Shown here piece after piece: positions 24,800-33,374 of a DNA stretch of 64,000 nucleotides. The stretch covers positions 2,329,936-2,393,935 of the forward strand of contig NZ_WAJT01000001.1 in assembly GCF_009650605.1 (NCBI RefSeq). The letters run 5' to 3'. The notes beneath the pieces are model-generated. The model ran no database searches and had not been told where the DNA came from. It saw only the letters and a program-made list of their open reading frames with translations. The DNA is from Labrenzia sp. CE80 (lineage in GTDB: Bacteria; Pseudomonadota; Alphaproteobacteria; Rhizobiales; Stappiaceae). The position numbers and the translations under genes were made by a program. How positions within the stretch are numbered: the stretch's first letter is position 1; the number at the start of each line of letters is the position of its first letter.

Positions 24800-26100
24800 C
24801 AGGTTTTGGCATAATTCAAACTACTCTGTGCGCCTGCTGATCGGGTTGGTGTTTTTCAATGCGCTGCCAATAGACCACGGCAGGCAATTTGTCGCCAAGG
24901 GCGTAATGCGGGCGCTCCGGTTATAAAAGTCTATCCACTTTCGGATGCTGGTCCTGGTCTGTGAACCGGCTTCCCGGGCGTACAGATCAACCCACTCGCA
25001 TTCGAGTGTGCGCCACAGCAGCTCGACGAAAATGTTGTCGAGGAGCCGTCCATCGAGATACGCACGCCCATCCGCTGAAGTCGGTCCGTCCATGCAAACG
25101 AGGTGAACTGCGCGCCCCTGGTCCGTATACATGATTCCTGGAGGGCCAAATTTGTGGATCGCTTCATTCAATGCCTCAACGCAGAAGCCGGCCTTCAGCG
25201 TATTGGAGATCCGCCAGGACAGCACCCTGCAGGTGAACCAGTCCATGATTGTCACGAAATACAAGAACCCACGGCGCATCGGCAAATACGTGATGTTGGA
25301 CGCCCAGACCTGGTTCGGCCGTTCCACCCGCAATCCCTTGCGCAGATATGGCCAGATCTTGTGCCCCGGCCGACCTACTTGTATTGGAGCTTATGGTAGA
25401 TCGGTATCAGAGCAATGAGCTGCATTAGCCGCCAGATCCCCTTCTCGTTCACCGGGTGACCTTCGTTTTTCAGGTGCCAGGTCATCGGCCGGACGCCGAA
25501 GAACGGCCTCTCCAGGAACGCTTCGTAGATCTGGCGCATCAGCGTGAGGTTCATCCCGCTCTCGCCCTTCGGTCTGTAGTAGAAAGACGAGCGCGAGATC
25601 TACAGTGACTGCATGCCGAAGGGCCAGTCTGGATGCCCTGGCTCGATTATGGCGCGCCTCATTTCACGCCCCTACGCTTGAGCTTTCTGGACATCGAAGC
25701 ATGGACCGTGGCCCCGGTGGGGCCGCGTAAGCCCAATGCGGAGCATCGTTGGCTACCGCCAGTTCCCCGATCTTGGCACGGAGTTCTTTCACCCGGTCCT
25801 CGTCAACCTCCTGCTTTCGCTTACATCCACGTTCAAATACGTCGGTGCCCCCCTCAAGAAGAGCCTATTCCCGCTGATGGATCATGGTCGGATGAACACC
25901 GAACTGGCTCACCAGTACCCATACCGGTTCCTCGCCCTTTCAACGTGGCCAGGGTGACTTTCGCCTTGAAATCCAGCGAATGCTGCTGGCATTTCGACAC
26001 CTCTAGTCGCCTTGACATGGAAGACCAGCAGACAACAAATCATTGCTTACCTCTTTGTCCCTATTTCGGGTGGGAGCTCAGTCGAGATACGAACTGACAA
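24800..26100 (-). mobile_element. Decayed IS3-family insertion sequence
   Basis: On the minus strand, remnants of both IS3 genes are readable in order. OrfA starts around GTG 26000 (HSLDFKAKVTLATLKG) and breaks into several frames. OrfB's integrase core follows at about 25333-24821 with RPNQVWASNITYLPMRRGFL, AIHKFGPPGIMYTDQG and RKWIDFYNRS. At least two frameshifts separate the conserved blocks: TRGAQFTSFAWTDRL is read in a different frame from MYTDQG. It is inactive. Its upstream end coincides with the point where a carbamoylase-like reading frame stops, so insertion cut that gene. Ends are approximate. Confidence 0.85.
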
Positions 26101-26244
26101 GAAGGAACGCAAGTCGCAGGCTTGAGGATCAGCGCGCGTCAGGGCTTGGCTATTGCCGTCACCGCCCGACGTGGCCCCGATTTCGGCGCAGGCGTCTGGG
26201 CTCATAAGCAGGCGTTCGACATTGATGTCAGTTGGGCAAGTCAT
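26100..26244 (-). pseudogene. 5' fragment of an M20 hydantoinase/carbamoylase-like gene, cut by IS3
   Basis: The ATG at 26244 overlaps the TenA stop (ATGA), a normal operon junction. The product begins with INVERLLMSPDACAEIGATS and continues into NSQALTRADPQACDL. This matches the N-terminus of M20-family Zn amidohydrolases (usual pattern: ...LAEIGATPGGGVNRQALT...ARDL). After about 45 codons similarity ends where the IS3 remnant begins, and no later part of the gene is found beyond the IS. M20 enzymes and TenA act together in thiamin-pyrimidine salvage (YlmB and TenA of Bacillus), which makes the partnership interesting. Confidence 0.55.
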
Positions 26245-26897
26245 GCTATCGTTCCCCGCTCATAGGCGGCAGAGTGAAAGTCGATCTCAAGCCGCATCAC
26301 CGTGGCGAAGACAGCACTCAGATGAGCCCGTTCGCCCTCGTCCAGCGTTGCGCCTTCCTCATCCAGCCGATCCTTGAGCCAGGTGGCCTGGCTGGTAAAG
26401 GTTTCATCGGTATGAAGACCAACCCATTCGGCGAGCAGCGGATCGGAAATCGTGTTTTGCTCCGCCTGCCTCGACCAGGTCAAGTACATCCACTCGGCGG
26501 CGAACATCGCGGCAACCGTATGGATGAAACTGCCATCGCGGGCGATCGCCAGCATGCCGTCGCGAAAGCGGGCAACAGCAGGAAGGTCGACGTCGAAGTC
26601 ATTCTTATTGATGTCGAGCGCTGCAAATGTCCTTTCGAAGTAAACGATCTGGTGGTTGGCGAGCGCGTCGAGCACACCGATCAGCCAGCGCCGGTCGGAC
26701 ATAGTCTCGGCCTTGGCTGTTGCATAGGCAAAGATCGAGATCGCCGTTTCGACAAAGGCGCCTTCGAAAACGAGATAACGGTCGAAAACGGGTTTCGGCA
26801 GCCTATCCGCCTTGACGTCCTCGACAAATCGGTGCGCGACCATTTCCTCGAAAACGGATCTGTTCTCACGCAGAATGAACTCGGACAGTTTTTCCAT
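26241..26897 (-). CDS. TenA/THI-4 family protein, TenA_E-like
   Basis: 218 residues, all-helical TENA/THI-4/PQQC fold. Typical segments are VFDRYLVFEGAFVETAISIF and HTVAAMFAAEWMYLTWSRQA. Where cysteine-type TenA (thiaminase II) has the nucleophile in a PCFWGY-like motif, this protein has Ala/Glu (FAAEWMY), placing it with the TenA_E group, which in plants acts on amino- and formylamino-HMP, products of thiamin breakdown. It lies 12 nt after the BtpA-like gene and overlaps the truncated M20 gene. A pyrimidine-amine hydrolase is the best guess. Confidence 0.85.
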   Translation of the reverse strand: MEKLSEFILRENRSVFEEMVAHRFVEDVKADRLPKPVFDRYLVFEGAFVETAISIFAYATAKAETMSDRRWLIGVLDALANHQIVYFERTFAALDINKNDFDVDLPAVARFRDGMLAIARDGSFIHTVAAMFAAEWMYLTWSRQAEQNTISDPLLAEWVGLHTDETFTSQATWLKDRLDEEGATLDEGERAHLSAVFATVMRLEIDFHSAAYERGTIA

Positions 26898-26909
26898 CCC
26901 GGTATTTCC

Positions 26910-27755
26910 TCAATCGCGACCGAGCGCCGGACGCGCTGCTTCCATGAATGCCTTGACCCGTGCCGGATCAACCGGGTTCCACCAGGCCCCTCCCACCTTC
27001 AGCGAGGAAGCAACGATGACGCCATTGGTGCAGGAAAGGACCTCACCAATGTTTTCACGGGTGACGCCAGAGCCGACCATCAGCGGCAGGTCGGTCGCCG
27101 AACGGATCTCCTCGATTTCCTCGATCGTTGCCGCATTGCCGGTCCGCTGACCAGTTGCGATCACCACATCGGCATCAAAGAAGGCGAGATCCCGGGTCTG
27201 TTCGGGAATGGTACGGTCGGCTGTTATTGCATGTGCGCCATGCTTGACGTGGCTGTCGGCGAAGACCTTGATGTGTTCTGCGCGCAGAAGCGAGCGATAA
27301 CGTAGTGCCTCCCCGGCTCGACCTTCCAAGAAGCCCTCATTGGCGACGTAGGCGTTTGCCCACTGGTTGACGCGGATGAAGCTCGCTCCTGCGGCAAGCG
27401 CGATTGCAAGCGCCGGGATCGGGGCATTTGCAAGCACATTGATGCCGAGGGGGACGCCAGTCGCCGCCTTGATCCGGTCGGTGACAACTGACATGAATGC
27501 CGCCGTTTCATGACCGATATCCTCAGGCTTGGAGAATGGGATATCGCCATGGTTTTCGATAACAAGCCCGTCGAAACCGCCGCCGACCAGGGCGTCAGCG
27601 TCACGCATGCAGGCATCATAGATAGCTTCGATCGAAGCGTCTTTGTAGCGCGGCGAGCCCGGGAAGGATGGGCAATGGATCATTCCGAGCAAAGCCTTGT
27701 CAGACGAGAATATTTCCCGTATGGCGCTTGATGTTCCACTTGATATTTTCTGCAT
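26910..27755 (-). CDS. BtpA/SgcQ family protein
   Basis: 281 residues from ATG 27755 (GGAGA upstream); a longer frame to 27788 would overlap the kinase start. BtpA-family features are LLGMIHCPSFPGSPRY, GGFDGLVIENHGDIPFSK, FIRVNQWANAYVANEGFLEG, and near the C-terminus LMVGSGVTRENI with a phosphate-binding-loop look. BtpA proteins are TIM-barrels; cyanobacterial BtpA is tied to photosystem I biogenesis, but bacterial homologues such as SgcQ lie in sugar operons and their reaction is unknown. Next to a PfkB kinase it probably acts on a phosphorylated sugar or nucleoside. Confidence 0.88.
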   Translation of the reverse strand: MQKISSGTSSAIREIFSSDKALLGMIHCPSFPGSPRYKDASIEAIYDACMRDADALVGGGFDGLVIENHGDIPFSKPEDIGHETAAFMSVVTDRIKAATGVPLGINVLANAPIPALAIALAAGASFIRVNQWANAYVANEGFLEGRAGEALRYRSLLRAEHIKVFADSHVKHGAHAITADRTIPEQTRDLAFFDADVVIATGQRTGNAATIEEIEEIRSATDLPLMVGSGVTRENIGEVLSCTNGVIVASSLKVGGAWWNPVDPARVKAFMEAARPALGRD

Positions 27756-27778
27756 AAAGTTCTCCACGGAGCTAAAAA
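27756..27778. promoter_or_regulatory. Shared near-palindromic Shine-Dalgarno for two divergent genes
   Basis: Only 23 nt separate the ATG codons of the BtpA-like gene (27755, minus) and the kinase (27779, plus). The core CTCCACGGAG supplies GGAG for the plus strand and, as its complement CTCCGTGGAG, GGAG for the minus strand. No promoter fits in the interval, so each promoter must lie inside the other gene and the transcripts overlap in antisense. Confidence 0.6.
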
Positions 27779-28678
27779 ATGCGTGCATTTGTAATTGGCA
27801 ACACGGCCATTGACGAAACCATTTCGGTCGAGGGGCGTCCTGGACCCGGCGTATCTATGTTGGGCCGTATCGTTAGCCGCGATCTCGGCGGCAAGGGTAC
27901 GAACCAGGCTGTTGTGATGGCACGCGGAGGCCTTGAAACGACACTCGTTTCGGCTACCGGTGACGACTTCCGCTCTGCCACGATCCGCGAGCAGCTGGCA
28001 GAAGAACCAATTGATGCGCGGCTTTTGTTTCTGCCCGGCATCTCCACCGATTTCTCGATGGTGCTGACCACGCCTGACGGCGAGAATTCCATCGTAACGA
28101 CCACCGAAGCTGCCGAAGCTCTGCCACTTGAAGTGGCTCTCGAGGAGCTCAGTGAAGCACAACCTGGCGACTTGCTTGTCATGCAAGGCAATCTCGGTGC
28201 CGAGACCACCGAAACGTTGCTTAAGGCCTGTCGCGAACGAGGAATGGTGACCGCCTTTAATCCTTCGCCGCTCAGGCCGTATTTCGAGTGCCTCTGGCCG
28301 TTCATCGACATTGCCTTTCTAAACGAGAGCGAAAGTCTAAGCATCGCCGGCTGCACCGGACAGGAAGCCGCCAAAGCCTTGCATGCCAAAGGTATTCGCC
28401 AGGTGGTCCTGACCGCTGGTACCGAGGGTGCGATGCTCAGCACGCGCGACGGAGATTGCGTGCATGTCCCGGCCGTCAAGGCCAAAGCAATCGATACCAC
28501 CGGCGCGGGCGACACCTTCATGGGTGCGGCACTGGCTTCCGCTGCACTGCGTGGCGGCAAGCTCGACAAGCAGTCCATTTCACACGCAAGTGCCGCGTCG
28601 GCGTTGACCGTAGCCCGACGGGGCACACGTCGTGCCTTTCCCAGCCGCGACGAACTTGCAGTTATTTTTGCCGACTAA
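27779..28678 (+). CDS. PfkB family carbohydrate kinase (ribokinase-like)
   Basis: 299 residues. N-terminal GG motif LGRIVSRDLGGKGTNQAVVM near residue 30-48 and the C-terminal ATP/anion-hole motif DTTGAGDTFMGAALA near residue 240 with the catalytic Asp. Such enzymes phosphorylate sugars, nucleosides or hydroxymethylpyrimidine with ATP. It is the only plus-strand gene in this cluster, wedged between the BtpA-like gene and the amidotransferase-like gene. Context (Rbs-type importer, BtpA-like, TenA) suggests the imported sugar or nucleoside is its substrate. RBS CGGAG seven nt before the ATG. Confidence 0.9.
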   Translation: MRAFVIGNTAIDETISVEGRPGPGVSMLGRIVSRDLGGKGTNQAVVMARGGLETTLVSATGDDFRSATIREQLAEEPIDARLLFLPGISTDFSMVLTTPDGENSIVTTTEAAEALPLEVALEELSEAQPGDLLVMQGNLGAETTETLLKACRERGMVTAFNPSPLRPYFECLWPFIDIAFLNESESLSIAGCTGQEAAKALHAKGIRQVVLTAGTEGAMLSTRDGDCVHVPAVKAKAIDTTGAGDTFMGAALASAALRGGKLDKQSISHASAASALTVARRGTRRAFPSRDELAVIFAD

Positions 28679-28722
28679 GGGGAGTAACCTTTTCGTCAGG
28701 ACTGCGAGTTCGCCCTGTCACG

Positions 28723-29493
28723 TCAGTCCTTTGCGGCCAGCCAGCCGAGAATATTCTTCCAAAGCTTGCCATAGCCCTCCCATTCACAGAAGGCCGGCGA
28801 CAACCAGTGCGGGCCAATATCCGATGTCCAGACTGCACTGCGACCCTTGCCGACCTTGCCTGTCACAAGAAGAGGATGGGCCCCCTGGTCTTCCGGCAGG
28901 CGTGCAACCACATCGATATCGTCACGTTCACGCAATTCGACCTCATTGACGCCGAGCATGACCGGCCATTCACCGGAAATACCAGAAATCGTCGGATGGT
29001 CAGCAATCAGAATATCCGGTGTCGTACCCTCCGGAATTTCTACTCGGTCGTCCCACGGCAGGCACATTACCGGTAGCACGTCTTCGACAGCGGTGCGGCG
29101 CCAGCGGGCCTTCCCGTCAATCCCCTGGAACGAGAAATAGCCGCCGCACATCAGAAGACCACCGCCCTTCTCTACCCACGCCTTGATCAGCTTTAGCCGG
29201 TTTGGAACCGTCTTCGACTTCTGCCAGACGGCCGGCGGCAGGAGCAGGGTGTTGGCACCGATGTCGGACAGGATAATGACGTCATAGATATCGAGCCCTT
29301 CCATGTCGAAGGGGAAGCCATCGGCAGCCTCGTGCGCCGTCATATAGGTCAGCTCAAATTCGCTGCCTTTCAGCGCGTCAACGAGCGGTGTTGCACCGAG
29401 ATGAAAGTGGACGCTGCCGAACTGGTCGAAGCCCTTGTAGTGAGTCTCGGAGGTGACCCAGCTCTCGCCGACCAGGAGTACTTTCTTTGTCAT
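28723..29493 (-). CDS. Glutamine amidotransferase-like/ThuA-like cytoplasmic protein
   Basis: 256 residues with an N-terminal flavodoxin-like start KKVLLVGESWVTSETHYKGF, central DVIILSDIGANTLLLPP, and WVEKGGGLLMCGGYFSFQGI where class I amidotransferases carry the nucleophile elbow (CGGYFS). The C-terminus VGKGRSAVWTSDIGPHW is typical of the trehalose-utilisation ThuA-like branch. Enzymatic role is not established for this branch. It lies 24 nt after the phosphotriesterase-like gene in the ABC-transporter operon and should act on the imported compound. Confidence 0.82.
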   Translation of the reverse strand: MTKKVLLVGESWVTSETHYKGFDQFGSVHFHLGATPLVDALKGSEFELTYMTAHEAADGFPFDMEGLDIYDVIILSDIGANTLLLPPAVWQKSKTVPNRLKLIKAWVEKGGGLLMCGGYFSFQGIDGKARWRRTAVEDVLPVMCLPWDDRVEIPEGTTPDILIADHPTISGISGEWPVMLGVNEVELRERDDIDVVARLPEDQGAHPLLVTGKVGKGRSAVWTSDIGPHWLSPAFCEWEGYGKLWKNILGWLAAKD

Positions 29494-29517
29494 TGTAGTC
29501 CCGTTTCTGTTCGAATT

Positions 29518-30594
29518 TTATTGCGCGGCGCTGTCAAAGACGGCGCGCGGATTGTCTGTCATGAAGCATTGAAGCGTCTTCTCATCGAGCCCCTGGCGGG
29601 CAAGGCGCGGCAAAAAATGGCGCAGCACAAAGGCATAGCCGTTGCCGCCGTAATGCGTCAGCATCATCTTCAGGAACACGTCATGGGAAAGCAGAACACG
29701 TCCGCCGTGACCGGCCTCGACCAGCCTTACGATGGCGCGTGCGCATTCCTCGTCGCTCGGACACTGCACCTGCTGATCGGCATAGAAGAAATTCATGCCG
29801 ATCATGTCGTACTCGATGAAGGCGCCGCGGGACGCGAGTTCACTTTGATAGGTGAAATCGTCATGCGACGGGTTCATGTGGCAAAGCACGGTATGTTTCA
29901 GGTCCGCGCCCTCTGCCGCAACCGTGTCGAGCACCTCATGGCCCAAACGGAACCAGCCAGGTAAATGCACCATCAGTGGCAGGCCGGTGCGGGCCTGAGC
30001 CTGCGCGGCTCCACGCAGAGACTTGCGCTCGGCTGCGGTAAAATCGCTAGAAACGCCGATTTCACCGATCAAACCGATTTTTATACCCGTACCGTCGATC
30101 CCTTTTGTGGCCTCGGCGACGATCTCATCGGCAATGTCCTTCTCCGACATCGAGGCAAGTTTTTCCGGATGGGAATCCTGGAGATAATAGCCCGCACCAA
30201 TGACGATGTTGAGCCCGGTAGCAGTCGATATCCGCTGCATGGCTTCTGGATTGCGCCCGATACCCTGGCAGGTAGGTTCGACCAGCGTACGCCCACCGGC
30301 ATCGACAAATGTCTTCAGTTCGGCGATCGCCAGTGTTTCGTCGTCAAGCGTGATGTTGTGCTTGTTGACGAAAGGGTCCTGATGCAGCTCGCTCAAGACT
30401 GCCATGCAGACGAAGCTGTCGGCGAGATACTGCCGTTCAGGTGTTTTCGGTGGGTTCCACCAACATGTGCAGTCATTGAGCACATGCTCGTGCATGAGGG
30501 TAACGCCCATGACCGACGCATCCACAAGACCGTTGACGGTCATGACCTTGCCAGAACCCGTGTTGGCCTCGGAACGCTCGTTTAAAGACATCAT
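29518..30594 (-). CDS. Phosphotriesterase-family metal hydrolase (probable lactonase)
   Basis: 358 residues from ATG 30594, overlapping the permease stop (ATGATG). Binuclear amidohydrolase barrel: VTLMHEHVLNDC gives the first HxH, LIGEIGVSSDFTAAE the strand-4 bridging position, GLPLMVHLPGW and VLCHMNPSHDD the later histidines, and VLLSHDVF the final Asp. The barrel is that of phosphotriesterase-related proteins, many of which are lactonases or sugar-phosphate lactonases. In an Rbs-type operon a sugar lactone is plausible. A frame extending to 30906 is antisense-type translation of the permease gene and is not used. Confidence 0.87.
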   Translation of the reverse strand: MMSLNERSEANTGSGKVMTVNGLVDASVMGVTLMHEHVLNDCTCWWNPPKTPERQYLADSFVCMAVLSELHQDPFVNKHNITLDDETLAIAELKTFVDAGGRTLVEPTCQGIGRNPEAMQRISTATGLNIVIGAGYYLQDSHPEKLASMSEKDIADEIVAEATKGIDGTGIKIGLIGEIGVSSDFTAAERKSLRGAAQAQARTGLPLMVHLPGWFRLGHEVLDTVAAEGADLKHTVLCHMNPSHDDFTYQSELASRGAFIEYDMIGMNFFYADQQVQCPSDEECARAIVRLVEAGHGGRVLLSHDVFLKMMLTHYGGNGYAFVLRHFLPRLARQGLDEKTLQCFMTDNPRAVFDSAAQ

Positions 30595-31598
30595 TTGCCC
30601 TTCTTGCCCTGGCCGAAGCTGAAGTTGGCGCCGAATATCCTGGTGTTGAGCCAGATGGCCAACAGGATGATCACGCCGGTGACGATCTGTGTGAAGAAGG
30701 GCGATATGTGCAACAGGATCAGGCCGTTGCCGATGATAGCGATCGTCATGGTGCCGAGCACCGTGCCCAGAATAGTTCCGCGCCCGCCCATCAGAGACGT
30801 CCCACCAAGAACGACGGCAGCAATCGCCTGCAATTCGAAGCCAACGGCTGCATTGGAAGAGCCTGAGCCGAGGCGAGCCGCCATCAGCAAGCCGGCAAGA
30901 CCGCAAGCAAGACCGGACAGCGCGTAGACTGACATCAGCACAAATCTGGATGGCATGCCCACACGACGGGCGGCTTCCAGATTGGAACCAATGGCAACCA
31001 CTTGGCGGCCATAGCGCGTTTTCGAGATGACTATATAGCCGATGATTGCAACGATGACCGCGATAATAGCAGGGAGCGGCACACCGAGAACCTCGCCGCG
31101 TCCCAGAAAAAGAAAACCCGGCACATCCCGAATCGGGATTGAGTAACCTTTGGTGAGATAAAGCGCGAGACCGCGGAAGATCGAAAGTCCGGCGAGAGTG
31201 ACAATGAAGGCAGGGATGCCCTGATAAGACACGAACCAGCCCTGAAACAAGCCGATGAGGGCACCGAGCGCCAGCATGGCTACGACTGCAAGCGGCCAGG
31301 GCAAACCGGCAACGATTGTCATCGCGACCACTGCGTTCACAACAGCAATGACCGAGCCGACCGAAAGGTCGATGCCGCCCGTGATGATTACGAAGGTCAT
31401 CGCGACGGCGACGATCAGGATGGGGGCTGCCTGCCGGACAACATTAAGCAAGTTGCCAGCAGTCAGAAATGTGTCGGTACTGACGGAAAATAGGACAAAG
31501 CAAACCGCGAAGAAGAATGCGATGGAGAGCACCTGGGCGTTTTCACCGAGAAAGTCGACGATCGGCGATCCCTTGGCGCGTTCAGTATAGGCGCTCAA
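30591..31598 (-). CDS. ABC transporter permease (RbsC/FrcC type)
   Basis: 335 residues, about ten hydrophobic segments. Family motif ILIVAVAMTFVIITGGIDLS near residue 60 and the cytoplasmic-loop signature RYGRQVVAIGSNLEAARRVG near residue 190, then AVVLGGTSLMGGRGTILGTV. It forms the membrane channel of a CUT2-type sugar/nucleoside importer. Four-nt overlaps link it with the ATPase gene upstream and the hydrolase gene downstream, so importer and enzyme are co-translated. Confidence 0.93.
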   Translation of the reverse strand: MSAYTERAKGSPIVDFLGENAQVLSIAFFFAVCFVLFSVSTDTFLTAGNLLNVVRQAAPILIVAVAMTFVIITGGIDLSVGSVIAVVNAVVAMTIVAGLPWPLAVVAMLALGALIGLFQGWFVSYQGIPAFIVTLAGLSIFRGLALYLTKGYSIPIRDVPGFLFLGRGEVLGVPLPAIIAVIVAIIGYIVISKTRYGRQVVAIGSNLEAARRVGMPSRFVLMSVYALSGLACGLAGLLMAARLGSGSSNAAVGFELQAIAAVVLGGTSLMGGRGTILGTVLGTMTIAIIGNGLILLHISPFFTQIVTGVIILLAIWLNTRIFGANFSFGQGKKGK

Positions 31599-32404
31599 TG
31601 TTTTTCTCCTCCGACGATCAGCTGGACGAGGTCTTCGAGATTGGTGTCTCCGATCATTCGTTCAGCCACCTTGGTACCCTCATACATGACGGCAATGCGA
31701 TCGCAGACGCGGAACAGATCCTGCAGACGATGGGTGATCAGGACAACTGAAACGCCCTTTGCCTTGACCCGGTTGATGAGGTGCAACACTGCTTCCACCT
31801 CCGCCACGGCGAGCGCCGAGGTCGGTTCGTCCATGATCAGGACTTTCGGCTGAAAGGAGGCTGCACGGGCGATTGCGATGGCCTGACGCTGACCTCCGGA
31901 GAGTTTCTCCACCTTAGCGGAGAGGCGAGGAATGCGGATTTCGAGCGCCTCCAGCATGAGCTCAGCCTCGGCTGCCATTTTCTTACGGTCAAGAAACAGC
32001 CCTTTGGAGATTTCGCGCCCGAGAAACAGATTGCCGACAACATCGATGTGGTCGCACAAACTCAGATCCTGGAATACCATCTCGATACTGCGGCTACGGG
32101 CATCTGCGGGACCGGTCAGCTCGACGGTTTCGCCGGCGATTCTGATAGTGCCACCGTCGGGAATATGGGTGCCCGAAATGATCTTGGTGAGGGTGGATTT
32201 TCCAGCCGCATTGTCTCCGACCAGACCGAGGCATTCACCTGGATGCAGGTCGAGATCGACTCCACGCAACGCCTGGTGCGAGCCGAAGTTTTTTGTGATG
32301 CCACGAAGGGAAATCGCCGGTTCTTTAGAGGGCTTGTCCGGCGAGCGGAGGGGGGCACCCCCTCCGCTGCCAGCAGCACCTGTTTGCTGCAGGTCAGTCA
32401 TCAT
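31595..32404 (-). CDS. ABC transporter ATP-binding protein, single-domain (FrcA type)
   Basis: 269 residues with Walker A GDNAAGKST, signature LSGGQRQAIAIARA and Walker B VLIMDEPTSAL. RbsA-type ATPases normally carry two fused ABC domains (about 500 residues); this one has one, as in FrcA of Sinorhizobium. The N-terminus has a Gly/Ala-rich stretch AAGSGGGAPLRS encoded by a perfect 10-bp hairpin (32345-32367), which falls just after the binding-protein stop and may work as an attenuator. Overlaps its neighbours by four nt on both sides. Confidence 0.92.
   Translation of the reverse strand: MMTDLQQTGAAGSGGGAPLRSPDKPSKEPAISLRGITKNFGSHQALRGVDLDLHPGECLGLVGDNAAGKSTLTKIISGTHIPDGGTIRIAGETVELTGPADARSRSIEMVFQDLSLCDHIDVVGNLFLGREISKGLFLDRKKMAAEAELMLEALEIRIPRLSAKVEKLSGGQRQAIAIARAASFQPKVLIMDEPTSALAVAEVEAVLHLINRVKAKGVSVVLITHRLQDLFRVCDRIAVMYEGTKVAERMIGDTNLEDLVQLIVGGEKH
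32345..32367 (-). terminator. Hairpin embedded in the 5' end of the ABC ATPase gene
   Basis: GCGGAGGGGG (32345-32354) pairs perfectly with CCCCCTCCGC (32358-32367) around a 3-nt loop. Because the binding-protein and ATPase genes overlap by four nt, the usual intercistronic hairpin seems to have moved into coding sequence. No U-run follows, so mRNA protection or attenuation is more likely than termination. Confidence 0.6.
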
Positions 32405-33354
32405 TTGAAGACTGCACGGTAAGGTTCGACATTGGTTTTATCGACAATCGTGACTGGCACGGAGATCGAAGCCTTGATGCTTTCACCGTTGGTGATTGCG
32501 CTAAGCGCCTCGACAGCCGCCGCTCCCATCAGCGATGGATCCTGCTGGATGACTGCAATCAGGAAGCCGTCATCGATTGCATTGATTGCCTGGGCGGTCA
32601 GATCCCAACCAAAAATCTTGATGTCGTTCTGCTTGCCCTGGCTTTCGACAGCGGCAATTGCACCCATCAGGGCCGGTTCGCCGGTGGCATAGATCGCGGT
32701 CAGATCGGGGTTGGCGGTGATCAAGTTTTCTGCGGCCGACAGAGCGTTGTCTTGAACATTCTGGCCGTCAACGACGCCCAAAACCTCAATGCCGTCAACA
32801 CCATTGATTGCATCCTCAAAGCCTTGCTGGCGGACGTTCTGAATATAGGAGTTCAGTGCGCCAACAATACCGACCTTGGCCTTGTCGCCCATATTGGCCT
32901 TCACGTAGTCGAGGAAGTAGGCACCGATATCGCTGCCCGCCTTGGCGTTGTCGACACCGATCTGAGCCTTTTGCGGTCCTTCGGGAAGGATGGCGTCTAT
33001 GGCAACGACCGGGATACCGGCGGCTTCAGCCTGTTCGACGGCAGGCATGATGCCATTGACGTCGATGGCGACGACCGCGAGGCCGTCAACGCCTTCCTGA
33101 ATGTAGGTTTCGACAGCATTGTTCTGCATCGCGGGGTCGTTGTTCGCGTTGTAGATCTGAAGCTCAATGCCGAGTTCAGCTGCTTTTTTCTCTGCACCGC
33201 GATTGATGTCGTTGAAGAAGAGAGCCTGCTGGTTGATCTGGACCAGCGCAAAGGTCTTGTCAGCGGCTTCTGCGGCGTTGGAAAGGGCGCCGACCATTAC
33301 ACCGGCAGCGAGGGCCGTGGAAAGAAGTGTCCTGCGCGAGATTCTGGAAATCAT
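32401..33354 (-). CDS. Sugar ABC transporter substrate-binding protein (RbsB type)
   Basis: 317 residues, periplasmic binding protein of the ribose/xylose/autoinducer class. The export signal starts MISRISRRTLLSTALAAGVM; the SRRTLLS segment resembles a twin-arginine motif, although a Sec signal is equally possible. Mature part: FALVQINQQALFFNDINRGA, LQIYNANNDPAMQNNAVETY, GVDGLAVVAIDVNGIMPAVE, GIPVVAIDAILPEGPQ. First gene of the transporter operon, 20 nt after the LacI stop. Ligand unknown; RbsB relatives bind pentoses, nucleosides and polyols. Confidence 0.92.
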   Translation of the reverse strand: MISRISRRTLLSTALAAGVMVGALSNAAEAADKTFALVQINQQALFFNDINRGAEKKAAELGIELQIYNANNDPAMQNNAVETYIQEGVDGLAVVAIDVNGIMPAVEQAEAAGIPVVAIDAILPEGPQKAQIGVDNAKAGSDIGAYFLDYVKANMGDKAKVGIVGALNSYIQNVRQQGFEDAINGVDGIEVLGVVDGQNVQDNALSAAENLITANPDLTAIYATGEPALMGAIAAVESQGKQNDIKIFGWDLTAQAINAIDDGFLIAVIQQDPSLMGAAAVEALSAITNGESIKASISVPVTIVDKTNVEPYRAVFK

Positions 33355-33374
33355 GAGATCATCCTCTGGATTGT

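Noticed and set aside
26232..27305. Long plus-strand open frame of 357 codons opposite TenA and the BtpA-like gene
   Set aside because: Entirely antisense to two genes with clear family motifs; its translation is Arg/Gly/His-rich and matches nothing, typical of a shadow frame in GC-rich DNA.
27772..28626. Minus-strand frame of 284 codons opposite the PfkB kinase
   Set aside because: Ser/Pro/Ala-rich shadow of a well-conserved kinase; no ribosome-binding site or family motif.
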